From: CAVQAH01 sp963784195
GTDB taxonomy: Bacteria > Acidobacteriota > Vicinamibacteria > Vicinamibacterales > 2-12-FULL-66-21
Assembly (NCBI GenBank): GCA_963784195.1
Contig: CAWARA010000011.1
Coordinates: forward strand, 186,001-250,000
Reading direction: 5' to 3'
Length of the DNA stretch: 64,000 bases
The position numbers were made by a program, and so were the translations under genes. This document shows, piece after piece, positions 46,757 to 55,072 of this stretch; within the stretch, counting starts at the first letter, position 1; each line of letters starts with the position of its first letter. Below the pieces are notes generated by a model. The model was not told where the DNA came from. It saw only the letters and a program-made list of their open reading frames with translations, and made no database searches.

Positions 46757-47443
46757 CTACCTGGCGGTGAGCGGGATCCCCCGCTTCGCCTTCGCGACCC
46801 GAATCACCTGCGTCGTGAAGGCTTCGATCCAGACGTTGGTAAACCGGGCGGGCAGGCCGTCGCTGCGGAACAAGTCCAGCCCCGCCATGAGCTGGTAGTG
46901 CAGATGCGGCAGTTCCGAAGAGCCGGAGCTGCCGAGGCGGCCAATGTGTTCGCCGCGGCGCACGCGGTGCCCCGCCTCGACCCGCACGGAGCCCTTCTGA
47001 AGGTGCGAGAGCGCGCTGTACTCGCCATCCCCGCGGTCGATGACGACCGTATTGCCGGTCGAGGCCGAGCGAGGATCTGGCAGCGTCTCGTACAATTTCG
47101 CGTCGACGACACCGGGTCGGGGCTGGTCGGGCACGTCGTTGCGCGCAAACACGACGACACCGTCGGCCGGCGCCAGTACCGGCTGGCCCCAACTGAAATA
47201 GTCCTCGTTCCGCCGCCCCTCATTCCGCGCGAAGCCGGAAGTAGGGCCGAGCAACATGATGTCGTAGGCATGCTGCTGGCTCCATCCGCCGGAGTGCGGC
47301 TGCTCACCTGTTACCCCTCCGCGTCCCGACACCGTCGCCAAAACATGTCGAGCCGCCGCTTCGTCGGTTACATCTCCGCATTCACCTCGCCCGCCACCCG
47401 ATTTCCAGACTCGAGTGCTCCCTGCATCCAGCCGCCAATCCAC
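46757..47443 (-). CDS. M23-family metallopeptidase (LytM type), N-terminus unclear
   Basis: The catalytic domain is clear: the Zn ligands are in GGWSQQHAYDI (His and Asp) and LPHLHYQL (H-x-H), and QPVLAPADGVVVFARND is the typical entry strand. Such enzymes cut peptidoglycan peptide bridges or are inactive activators. The open frame reaches 47443, 76 bp into the upstream oxidase gene, with no signal peptide or good start. The true start may have been lost to an indel, or translation may begin at a GTG near 47323. At about 190-228 residues it is short for an envelope M23 protein. Confidence 0.68.
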   Translation of the reverse strand: MDWRLDAGSTRVWKSGGGRGECGDVTDEAAARHVLATVSGRGGVTGEQPHSGGWSQQHAYDIMLLGPTSGFARNEGRRNEDYFSWGQPVLAPADGVVVFARNDVPDQPRPGVVDAKLYETLPDPRSASTGNTVVIDRGDGEYSALSHLQKGSVRVEAGHRVRRGEHIGRLGSSGSSELPHLHYQLMAGLDLFRSDGLPARFTNVWIEAFTTQVIRVAKAKRGIPLTAR

Positions 47444-48831
47444 ACCGAGGTGTGCTCACCGGCGAAATGAATTCTGCCCTCGGGGCGCGCGACGTGTGGC
47501 AACAGCGAGCTGAACTGCCCCGGCTTGTAAAAGGAGGTCGCGCCGCGGGCCCACTCGTCCTCATCCCAGCACTTCGTCACCCCGCCCTCGAAATGGTTCC
47601 GCATGCCGGGGTAGAGCACGTCCACGTATTCGAGCGCGAAGGCGATGCGCTCGCTTTCCGACATTGCCGAGACACGGCGTGACTGCACGCTGATCGGGAA
47701 CGCCTGTAGGATGCCCCGCGTACCCGGCTGCGCGTACGTCATGTCCCACACTTGACTGACGGGCAGGTCCGTCGTCGCAAAGCCGCTCAGCCCCTCGTCG
47801 ACCCAGAACCGCTTTTTCGACTGCAAGAAGATCTTTGACGCTGACAGATACGGCAACTCCTCGATGGCCCGTTGCTTCTCGACGGAGAAGGCCGGCACTA
47901 CCTCGATGTTCTTCTGGACGCTGAACGGGACGGCGCAAATCAGATGGTCGCCTGTCAACGTGTGATGTGCACCCGCCTGCCGGAACGTGGCTTTCACTCC
48001 CTGCGCAGACTGTTCGAGTCTGATGACGGGCGCTGCATAGTGAATCTTCTCGGACAGCCGGGACGCGAACGCGTTTGGGAGCAGATCGTTTCCACCTCTG
48101 ACTTTGTAGTACTGCGTGAGTTTCCGATTGAGCGCCTGGTTGCGGAGCATGAACAGGGTGGACCATGTCTCGATCCGATCGTCGATCCCTCCCAGGCTCA
48201 TCAGGGCCACTGCCTCGGATGATGCCCCGCGGCTACGCCAGAAATCTGACCGGTTCATCTGGTCATATTTCTCGAGCGTCTCAGGCGATGGCCAACGCGG
48301 GTCGGTCACGTCCCCCAGCCCGGGCAAAGCAGACCAGATGTATTTCTGCCGCATGCCGTTGAGACCGAGCGCGCGCTCCTCGGTCGTCAGGTCGTATGGC
48401 CACTCCACCCTCTGTCCAGGCGTCACCCGAATCCGCTGTCCACGTACGTGGTACACAGATGGCACGTCACGCGGCTCAAACGGATCAAGCGTGAGACCGA
48501 ACAACTCGGCGTACTTGAGGGTAAAGTGATGGTGGTTTGGAATGCGCGTGGCGCCGGCTTCGGCGTGAAGCCCGTCGGCAAAGGGATCGCGGAGTGTGTG
48601 GACACGACCGCCTGGCTTGGTGCGCGCCTCGAGAACCGTGACGTCGTGACCTGCCTGCGTGAGCTCGTACGCCGCCGACAGACCGGCTAGTCCTGCGCCG
48701 ACGACGAGCACCCGCTTCGGAGCGCCCCGTCGCTCCAGGTTCCCTCGAGCGAACGTGAGCGTTCGCGGTGGGGCCAGCGAGAGCGCCGCCGCGGCGGCGA
48801 CCGTCCGCTTCAAGAAATCTCGACGTCTCAT
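47368..48831 (-). CDS. Tat-exported flavin monoamine oxidase family protein
   Basis: A 487-residue protein. The N-terminus RRRDFLKRTVAAAAAL is a Tat signal. The FAD motif VLVVGAGLAGLSAAYEL is at about residues 41-57, followed by LEARTKPGGRVHTLRD (second FAD contact). The C-terminal FAD segment is FAGEHTSVWIGGWMQGALESG. This is the amine-oxidase (MAO/LAAO) fold, oxidising an amine or amino acid with release of H2O2 and ammonia in the periplasm. The length matches L-amino-acid oxidases. It is divergent from the sensor kinase at 49072, and the shared 240-bp spacer holds a perfect palindrome of the candidate operator family. Confidence 0.88.
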   Translation of the reverse strand: MRRRDFLKRTVAAAAALSLAPPRTLTFARGNLERRGAPKRVLVVGAGLAGLSAAYELTQAGHDVTVLEARTKPGGRVHTLRDPFADGLHAEAGATRIPNHHHFTLKYAELFGLTLDPFEPRDVPSVYHVRGQRIRVTPGQRVEWPYDLTTEERALGLNGMRQKYIWSALPGLGDVTDPRWPSPETLEKYDQMNRSDFWRSRGASSEAVALMSLGGIDDRIETWSTLFMLRNQALNRKLTQYYKVRGGNDLLPNAFASRLSEKIHYAAPVIRLEQSAQGVKATFRQAGAHHTLTGDHLICAVPFSVQKNIEVVPAFSVEKQRAIEELPYLSASKIFLQSKKRFWVDEGLSGFATTDLPVSQVWDMTYAQPGTRGILQAFPISVQSRRVSAMSESERIAFALEYVDVLYPGMRNHFEGGVTKCWDEDEWARGATSFYKPGQFSSLLPHVARPEGRIHFAGEHTSVWIGGWMQGALESGNRVAGEVNAEM

Positions 48832-48908
48832 GTCTCAAACACGGATCACTGCGGAGAAGCCAGTTCGCCTCCTGGCCAAAGTACGACAGATTTGCGGCCG
48901 CTGCGGAG

Positions 48909-48922
48909 AGCATGATCATGCT
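48909..48922. promoter_or_regulatory. Candidate operator 1, AGCATGATCATGCT
   Basis: A perfect 14-bp palindrome in the divergent spacer between the amine oxidase (start 48831) and the sensor kinase (start 49072). It is the most symmetric of four related sites at 48909, 52217, 52962 and 53768, all clustered around the two-component genes. Confidence 0.6.
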
Positions 48923-49071
48923 GTTCCGCGACAGAGCGGAGCCAGAATCGGTTTCTTTGCGGAAGAGCTTCACCCGCTGTAGAGAAGTAACCACGGCTGA
49001 GGTGAAATGATCACCGCCCGATCGACCGTGGCCGAACGCGATACACTCGACGCGGGATTGAGGGTGGCGCG

Positions 49072-52000
49072 GTGAGAAGAGTCCTCGGCGGATTCGCTCT
49101 TGTCCTCACTCTGACCGGCTCCGCGTCGGCCGAGCGACTGCCGATCAAAACCTACACGACCGCCGACGGCCTCGCCCACCTTCGCGTCACGTGCATCGTT
49201 GTCGATTCCCGCGGATTCCTCTGGCTCTGCGGGCCACAAGGCTTGAGCCGCTTCGATGGTCAGGGATTCGCCACTTACGGCGTGCCCGAGGGCCTCGCCA
49301 ACACACGGATCAACAACTTCCTCCAAACCTCGCTCGGCGCGTACTTCGTGGCGACGAACGGCGGCGGGGTCTACCGGTTCACCCCACTGATTGATGGCCG
49401 CGTCACGCGGCCTCCTGGACGCCCGGGCAACGGCGACGACTCGACGAGCGGTTCCCGGTTCGCGGCATTGCCAGTCGGTGATGACCCGCAAACCAACCGG
49501 GTCAACGTTCTGTATGAAGATCGCCGCGGACGGCTTTGGGCGGGCACGGATGGAGGACTGTTTTCGCTCGACCTAACGACTGGCCAGGCCACATTCGGAC
49601 GAGTGAAGCTGGACCTGCCGTCACGTCCCGACCGCGCCGTACAGATCTGGGCGCTTGCCGAGGACCACGAGGGAACTCTGTGGATGGGCACCTCGTGGGG
49701 GCTGGTGCGACGTTCCCCTGACGGCAGCACGCTGCAGATCGCTGTGCAGCCTGCACAGGGAACAGATAACGTGCGTGCACTACTCATCGATCGTGACCAC
49801 AGAATCTGGATTGGCCACGACACGGGTCTCATCGTGTACCATCCCGCGCCGAACCAAGCGAACATCTCAGATCTCATTCGTCTGTCGCGGGAGCCTCGGT
49901 CACGGCGCACTCTGAATCTGCCAGCCATTCCAGGTGACGCCGCCAGATACACACCAGACGATGGCGTGTCCGGCGGCGGGGTTCGAGCACTGCTGCAATC
50001 CTCAGACGGACAAATCTGGATCGGCACATGGGAAGGATTGGCTCAGTTCGATGGCGAGCGTTTCCGCGCATTCACCAGAGGTCAGGGCATCAATCGAGTG
50101 ATCGCGCTTGCCGAAGATCGCGAGGGCAATATCTGGTTCGGGACGCTGGCCAATGGTGCACTGAGGCTTGCCCGAAACGGATTCAGCGCCTACACCGAGG
50201 CGGACGGGCTTGCCAGCGCCACCATCCGCGGCGTGTTCGAAAGCCGCGCGGGAGACCTCTTCGTCGTCAGCAACAACCAGCGGATTCACCGCTTCGATGG
50301 GAGCGGATTCACCGCGGTCCGGCCGAACCTGTCCGAAGACGTGGCCGAATTGGTCAATGCGGCCCTTCCAATTTCAGACCGCACGGGCGAGTGGTGGATC
50401 CCGGGTGGCGCCGGACTGTACCGGTTCCCCAAGGTGGACGATGTGCGGGAGCTCGGGCGCGTTCGGCCCAAGGCGGTTCACACGACCCGGGATGGACTCG
50501 CCGGTGACGATGTGTTCGCGCTGTTCGAGGATAGTCGAGGGGATATGTGGATTGGTCGACGGATGCCGACCTCCTCGGTCCTCACAAGATGGGAGCGGGC
50601 CACCGGAACCTTTCACCGATACACAGACGTGGACGGTCTTCCACCGTTCAGCAGGACGACCGCATTTGCCGAAGACCACTCGGGCAACGTCTGGATTGGA
50701 TTCCAGAACGGAGGCCTTGCGCGCTACCGCAACGGCCGCTTCATGCTGTTCACACACGCGGACGGAGCGCCAGCGGCTGGCATCGGCGCGCTCTACGTTG
50801 ATCACGACCATCGGCTTTGGGTCGGATCCGCTCGCCCTGGGCTCACACGCATCGACGACCTGGCAACCGATCGGCCACGATTTGTTCCGTATACGACTGC
50901 GCAAGGCTTGTCGGATGATGCCGTGGGCTGCATCACCGAGGACCGAATGGGCCGCTTGTATCTTGGGTTGGGCTCAGGGCGTATCGATCGTCTCGATCCC
51001 GTGACGGGTCACGTCCGGCACTACACCGCGGCAGACGGCCTGGCCGGCGCCACGTTAACCTCTGCGTTCCGTGATCGCTACGGCAATCTCTGGTTCGGCG
51101 CTTATGACGCGCTCTTTCGTCTCGTGCCCGGACCGGATCGACCGCGGTCGCCTCCCACTGTGTTGATCGGCGGTCTTCGCGTTGCCGGAGAGCGTTACCT
51201 CGCCTCCGATCTGGGTGAGAGCGAGATTCCGAGATTCGAGCTCGAGTCGAATCGGAATCAGCTGCAAATCGAATTCTTCGGCCTTGGGGAGGGTCCAGGG
51301 GACGAGCTCCGGTATCAATATCAACTCGAAGGTGCCGACCGGAATTGGAATGCACCTACCAGTCATCGCAGCGTCAATTACGCAAGTCTTTCACCGGGGC
51401 GCTACCGCTTCGTGGTCCGGGCCGTCGCAACTGATGGCAGCGTCACTCAGAAGCCAGCCACGGTCGCGTTCACGATCCTTCCTCCAATCTGGCAGCGCGC
51501 GTGGTTTCTCACGCTGGCGGCGATTCTCGCGACCGCCGGGGCGTACTCGCTGTACCGGGTGCGCGTCGCTCAATTGCTTGCTGTGGAACGGGTGCGGATG
51601 CGAATCGCCGCCGATCTGCACGACGACATCGGCGGCAGCTTGTCGCGCATTGCGATCCAGAGTGAGGTCGCGGGTCGCGAGGCCGCTGCGCTGGGTGAGC
51701 AGCCGGCGCGCCGGTTCCTCGAAATTGCCGACGGCGCGCGCGGGCTTGTCGATGCGCTCGGCGATGTCGTGTGGTCCGTCGATCCACGACGGGACGACCT
51801 CGCGAGTGTATGTCGACGCATTCGCGCGTACGCCGATGACGTCCTGGTCGGCAGCGGAATCCGGTGGACATGCGCGTCGTCGCCCAATCTGGAATCCGTC
51901 AAACTCGATCCGCGGGCCCGACGGAACCTGTTCCTTCTCCTCAAAGAAGCCGTCACCAACGTCGCGCGACATGCCTCTGCCCACTCGGCGTCGATGGCAT

Positions 52001-52251
52001 TCACGCTGACAAATCGTGAGTTCCGCGCCGAACTCCGCGACGACGGTCGCGGGTTCGACGCCGACCAGCTCGAGCACGGAAACCAATCGGATCGCCGCGG
52101 CATCGTCAGCATGCGCGGGCGCGCCGAGCGGCTCGGCGGCCAGCTGACGATTCAATCATCACCAGGGATCGGAACGACCGTCTCAGTGCAGATGCCCCTC
52201 GTTCGCCCCTGGAACCGCATGACCATGCTCTTGTCCCGACGGCTGAGGTGA
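49072..52251 (+). CDS. Two-component sensor histidine kinase with reg_prop beta-propeller sensor
   Basis: A 1059-residue protein from GTG 49072. The signal peptide is about 1-20. About 14 reg_prop repeats (about 25-690) build periplasmic propellers (IWIGTWEGLAQFDGERF type). A Y_Y_Y domain (about 725-800) and one membrane helix (about 805-828) follow. Then come a HisKA_3 dimerisation box DLHDDIGGSLSRIAIQS (phospho-His about 848) and an HATPase_c domain with LFLLLKEAVTNVARHA (N box) and DDGRGFD (G1). It is a NarL-partner type kinase sensing an extracellular ligand, often a glycan or peptide in such propeller kinases. It lies 31 bp upstream of its response regulator. There is no hybrid receiver domain. 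Confidence 0.95.
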   Translation: MRRVLGGFALVLTLTGSASAERLPIKTYTTADGLAHLRVTCIVVDSRGFLWLCGPQGLSRFDGQGFATYGVPEGLANTRINNFLQTSLGAYFVATNGGGVYRFTPLIDGRVTRPPGRPGNGDDSTSGSRFAALPVGDDPQTNRVNVLYEDRRGRLWAGTDGGLFSLDLTTGQATFGRVKLDLPSRPDRAVQIWALAEDHEGTLWMGTSWGLVRRSPDGSTLQIAVQPAQGTDNVRALLIDRDHRIWIGHDTGLIVYHPAPNQANISDLIRLSREPRSRRTLNLPAIPGDAARYTPDDGVSGGGVRALLQSSDGQIWIGTWEGLAQFDGERFRAFTRGQGINRVIALAEDREGNIWFGTLANGALRLARNGFSAYTEADGLASATIRGVFESRAGDLFVVSNNQRIHRFDGSGFTAVRPNLSEDVAELVNAALPISDRTGEWWIPGGAGLYRFPKVDDVRELGRVRPKAVHTTRDGLAGDDVFALFEDSRGDMWIGRRMPTSSVLTRWERATGTFHRYTDVDGLPPFSRTTAFAEDHSGNVWIGFQNGGLARYRNGRFMLFTHADGAPAAGIGALYVDHDHRLWVGSARPGLTRIDDLATDRPRFVPYTTAQGLSDDAVGCITEDRMGRLYLGLGSGRIDRLDPVTGHVRHYTAADGLAGATLTSAFRDRYGNLWFGAYDALFRLVPGPDRPRSPPTVLIGGLRVAGERYLASDLGESEIPRFELESNRNQLQIEFFGLGEGPGDELRYQYQLEGADRNWNAPTSHRSVNYASLSPGRYRFVVRAVATDGSVTQKPATVAFTILPPIWQRAWFLTLAAILATAGAYSLYRVRVAQLLAVERVRMRIAADLHDDIGGSLSRIAIQSEVAGREAAALGEQPARRFLEIADGARGLVDALGDVVWSVDPRRDDLASVCRRIRAYADDVLVGSGIRWTCASSPNLESVKLDPRARRNLFLLLKEAVTNVARHASAHSASMAFTLTNREFRAELRDDGRGFDADQLEHGNQSDRRGIVSMRGRAERLGGQLTIQSSPGIGTTVSVQMPLVRPWNRMTMLLSRRLR
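52217..52230. promoter_or_regulatory. Candidate operator 2, reverse orientation, inside kinase 3' end
   Basis: GCATGACCATGCTC, the reverse complement of GAGCATGGTCATGC seen at the other sites. It lies in the last codons of the kinase, 53 bp before the response regulator ATG, where it could modulate the regulator separately. Confidence 0.4.
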
Positions 52252-52282
52252 GGGAGGATTGTCGCCGGACGCCGAGAGAAAT

Positions 52283-52933
52283 ATGGCTGACGACGCTTCC
52301 CTGTCCGTTGCCGTCGTCGAGGACGATCGTGGCACGCGCGAGGGTCTGGCTGCGCTGATCGGTGGTACACCGGGGTTCGGTTGCGTCGGCACGTTCGTGT
52401 CCGTCGAGGATGCCTCGCGGGGACTGGCTGGCGCGGTGCCCGACGTCCTCCTGCTCGACATCCACTTACCAGGCTTGCCCGGCTCCAAAGGGGTTCGCCT
52501 CCTGCGCGAGAAATACCCTCGCATGCAAGTCGTCATGCTGACGGTGTTCGCAGAGGAAGAGCGGATCTTCGAGTCGCTGTGCAACGGCGCCTGCGGGTAC
52601 CTTTTGAAGAAAACGCCGCCGGCGCGCATCCTCGACGCGATTCGCGAAGCGCACGAAGGCGGCTCGCCGATGTCTCCCGAAATTGCGCGCAAGGTCGTTG
52701 CCGCCTTGCAGATGACCGGTCCCATCGAGCCGCCGGAACAGGCGCTCACGCCGCACGAGGCCCGCATCATACGGTTGCTGGCGGATGGCGACAGTTATCA
52801 GGAAGTCGGCGATCGGCTTGGCATTACCGTGAATACGGTCCGCAACTATATCCGCCGCATCTACGAGAAGCTGCAGGTCCACACGAAATCTGAAGCGGTC
52901 AGCAAGGCACTGCGACGACGCCTGATCCCCTGA
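52283..52933 (+). CDS. NarL/LuxR-family response regulator
   Basis: A 216-residue protein from ATG 52283 (GAGAGA just upstream; TTG 52259 in frame is the alternative and would add 8 residues). The receiver domain (about 8-125) has the acidic pair ED-D at 13-15, phospho-acceptor Asp 59 in VLLLDIHLPG, Thr in MLTVF, and Lys in YLLKKTPP. The C-terminal LuxR HTH (about 150-212) has ALTPHEARIIRLLADGDSYQEVGDRLGITVNTVRNYIRRIYEKL. It is paired with the sensor kinase directly upstream and probably binds the AGCATGRTCATGCT sites nearby. Confidence 0.95.
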   Translation: MADDASLSVAVVEDDRGTREGLAALIGGTPGFGCVGTFVSVEDASRGLAGAVPDVLLLDIHLPGLPGSKGVRLLREKYPRMQVVMLTVFAEEERIFESLCNGACGYLLKKTPPARILDAIREAHEGGSPMSPEIARKVVAALQMTGPIEPPEQALTPHEARIIRLLADGDSYQEVGDRLGITVNTVRNYIRRIYEKLQVHTKSEAVSKALRRRLIP

Positions 52934-52961
52934 GCGCAGCCGTTCATCCCCGCGAGAAAAC

Positions 52962-53005
52962 AGCATGGTCATGCTCTACCCGGCGGGCGTCTGGAGGCCT
53001 ACTGT
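52962..53005 (+). promoter_or_regulatory. Candidate operator 3 and promoter of the collagen-like gene
   Basis: AGCATGGTCATGCT (52962-52975) continues as CTACCCGGCGGGC, shared with site 4. A -10-like TACTGT begins at 53000, exactly 38 bp from the operator start. ATG 53026 follows. The operator would overlap the -35 region, as expected for a class II activator site. Confidence 0.6.
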
Positions 53006-53025
53006 GCGTAACAAACGGAGGGCCC

Positions 53026-53739
53026 ATGCACGTCTTCGCCTCACCGATCGGCAAGTTGTTCGCGACTCGCGTACGAGCGGCGACGCTCGCCGTAGTCGTC
53101 GTGGCGGCAGTCAGTGTGGCCTATGCGTCTATTCCGGACAGCGCCGGAGTCATTCACGGTTGCTACAACAAGCTCAATGGGCAACTGCGGGTGATCGACG
53201 ACGCCGTCTCCAGCTGCGCGCCGAGCGAGAGCGCAATCGCCTGGAGTCAAACCGGTCCGCAGGGTCCCACTGGTGCGCAGGGTCCAGAGGGGCCGCAGGG
53301 CCCAGCCGGTCCGGAAGGTCCGGCTGGGTCGACTGCGTTTGGGGGTTTTCGCGAAGTCGGTGGTGGAACCGAGGGACTTCCCGATGCTCAGGGTACTGTC
53401 GGGAAGCTTCCGCTCCCGCCCGGCAGTTACGCGATCGTCGCCAAAATTACCATCGACTTCATCGAACCCGACTCCGATGCGCAACGCGTGGTATGCAGAC
53501 TGATCGCTGAGTCCGATGTCGATGAAGGGCGAATAGGTACGAACGCCGGGGATGACGTCATCGATGGTGTCATCAGCCTCACGCTTCTCCACGAGTTCGC
53601 CGACGAGGGATTCGTGGAAATGGCGTGCACTGATTTCGGCGGCATCGACAGCCCAGACTTCGCGGACGCAATTTGGAGCGACCTGCGCATCACCGCGATC
53701 AAGCTCGGCGAGTTCCAAAATGGCCCGCTGCTCCAGTAA
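53026..53739 (+). CDS. Exported collagen-like protein, function unknown
   Basis: A 237-residue protein with ACGGAGGG before ATG 53026. An N-terminal signal segment (about 12-34) precedes a short domain with two Cys (GVIHGCYNKLNGQLRVID). A collagen-like Gly-X-Y stretch (about 75-100: GPQGPTGAQGPEGPQG and so on) follows, then a beta-rich C-terminal domain ending near LGEFQNGP. It is probably a surface or periplasmic trimeric stalk protein. The first domain is seen ahead of many bacterial collagen-like repeats. The shared operator and promoter with the OmpA-domain gene suggest control by the neighbouring two-component system. Confidence 0.72.
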   Translation: MHVFASPIGKLFATRVRAATLAVVVVAAVSVAYASIPDSAGVIHGCYNKLNGQLRVIDDAVSSCAPSESAIAWSQTGPQGPTGAQGPEGPQGPAGPEGPAGSTAFGGFREVGGGTEGLPDAQGTVGKLPLPPGSYAIVAKITIDFIEPDSDAQRVVCRLIAESDVDEGRIGTNAGDDVIDGVISLTLLHEFADEGFVEMACTDFGGIDSPDFADAIWSDLRITAIKLGEFQNGPLLQ

Positions 53740-53767
53740 CTCTGAGTACATCGCTGTGCCCAAAAGG

Positions 53768-53811
53768 AGCATGGTCATGCTCTACCCGGCCGGCATCTCG
53801 AGATCTACGGT
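53768..53811 (+). promoter_or_regulatory. Candidate operator 4 and promoter of the OmpA-domain gene
   Basis: AGCATGGTCATGCT (53768-53781) followed by CTACCCGGCCGGC, then a -10-like TACGGT at 53806, again 38 bp from the operator start. This is the same spacing as at site 3, and the gene starts at 53820. Confidence 0.6.
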
Positions 53812-53819
53812 GTTCGCTC

Positions 53820-54896
53820 ATGCAACCGCAATCATCTCACCGCCGTGCGCCACGGCAGCTTGCGATCGGCGTCATAGTGGCACTACTCGGAGTCGCCTCG
53901 GCGCCAGCAGCCCTTGCCCAGCTCTCGGATGTGAAGGGCAGCAAGGATCACCCGATGGTGTCGCGCTATGCAGGGTCGGTCATCATCGGATACGACGCCC
54001 GCAAGTTCGATGAGTTCGACATCCCGCTTGGGCCGCTCACGCGGCTCACACGCGAGGGAACCAACTTCGCGCCTTCCAAGACGCAGCGCGTGGAAGGAAG
54101 CGTCACGCGGATTCTCTACGTCGGTCCGGCGGATCGATCACCGCTCGAGATCGTCCGGAACTACGAGCTCGAGCTGACGAAGAACGGATTCGGCGCGCTC
54201 TACACGTGCGCCGGAACACAGTGCGGCCAACAGGACGGCTGGCTGGCGCGCTTCTATCTCTATACCCTCAAGAAACAGCTGTCTCAGACGCCACCGCCGG
54301 GCATTGGCCGGCAGGTCGGGCAGGTGTCCGAATATGCCCTCGCCACGCCGGTCAACCAGAGATACCTGGCGATGAAGCGCGCGAGGCCGGAAGGCGATGT
54401 CTACGTCTCGGTGTATGTCGCCACGAACAGATTCACACTCCACAAGGAGACGCAAGACCACCCGGTGATTCTGCTCGACGTCATCGATGCGGTGCCACTC
54501 GAAACCGGGATGGTCACCGTCGATGCCGCTGCAATGGCCAAAGACATTTCGGCCACCGGCCACGTGGCGCTCTATGGCATCTACTTCGACACGGACAAAG
54601 CGGACATCAAGCCTGAATCGCAGCCAGCCCTCGAGGAAATCACGAAGCTGCTGAAACAGGAACACTCGCTGAAGCTCTTCATCGTCGGCCACACAGACAA
54701 CGTCGGCGCGCACGACTACAACCTCGGCCTGTCGGAGCGCCGTGCTGCCGCGGTCGTGAAAGAACTGACGGCGAAGCACGGAATAGCGGCGGCGCGGCTG
54801 AAACCGGCGGGCGTCGGCATGCTGTCGCCGGTCGCGCCGAACGACAGTGAAGAGGGCCGGGCGAAGAACCGGCGCGTCGAGCTGGTGAAGCAGTAG
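53820..54896 (+). CDS. OmpA-domain outer membrane/peptidoglycan-associated protein with DUF4892-like N-terminal region
   Basis: A 358-residue protein from ATG 53820. The signal peptide is about 1-34 (LAIGVIVALLGVASAPAALA). Residues about 40-225 resemble DUF4892 (KGSKDHPMVSRYAGSVIIGYD). The C-terminal 115 residues are a peptidoglycan-binding OmpA domain with GIYFDTDKADIKPES and FIVGHTDNVGAHDYNLGLSERRA, containing the Asp and Arg that grip diaminopimelate. It ends in the usual KNRRVELVK. It links envelope layers or senses cell-wall state. There is no Shine-Dalgarno. The promoter region is a near copy of that of the collagen-like gene. Confidence 0.88.
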   Translation: MQPQSSHRRAPRQLAIGVIVALLGVASAPAALAQLSDVKGSKDHPMVSRYAGSVIIGYDARKFDEFDIPLGPLTRLTREGTNFAPSKTQRVEGSVTRILYVGPADRSPLEIVRNYELELTKNGFGALYTCAGTQCGQQDGWLARFYLYTLKKQLSQTPPPGIGRQVGQVSEYALATPVNQRYLAMKRARPEGDVYVSVYVATNRFTLHKETQDHPVILLDVIDAVPLETGMVTVDAAAMAKDISATGHVALYGIYFDTDKADIKPESQPALEEITKLLKQEHSLKLFIVGHTDNVGAHDYNLGLSERRAAAVVKELTAKHGIAAARLKPAGVGMLSPVAPNDSEEGRAKNRRVELVKQ

Positions 54897-55072
54897 CGGC
54901 GCACGAGGGAACCCATGCGACAACGCAACTCGTCAACGACGAGACTGAGCGGAATTCGGTGACGGACTGGTGATGGAGCCGTCGGAGGGCGACTCCATCG
55001 TCGCCGTCGACACATCGGACATCCTGAAGAGTGCCGGGCAACCCGAGAACACCGCAGTAGAAGGAGAGACAA

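Noticed and set aside
53273..53330. The Gly-Pro-rich stretch as a DNA tandem repeat element
   Set aside because: It is explained by the collagen-like Gly-X-Y coding repeat; codons vary between units.
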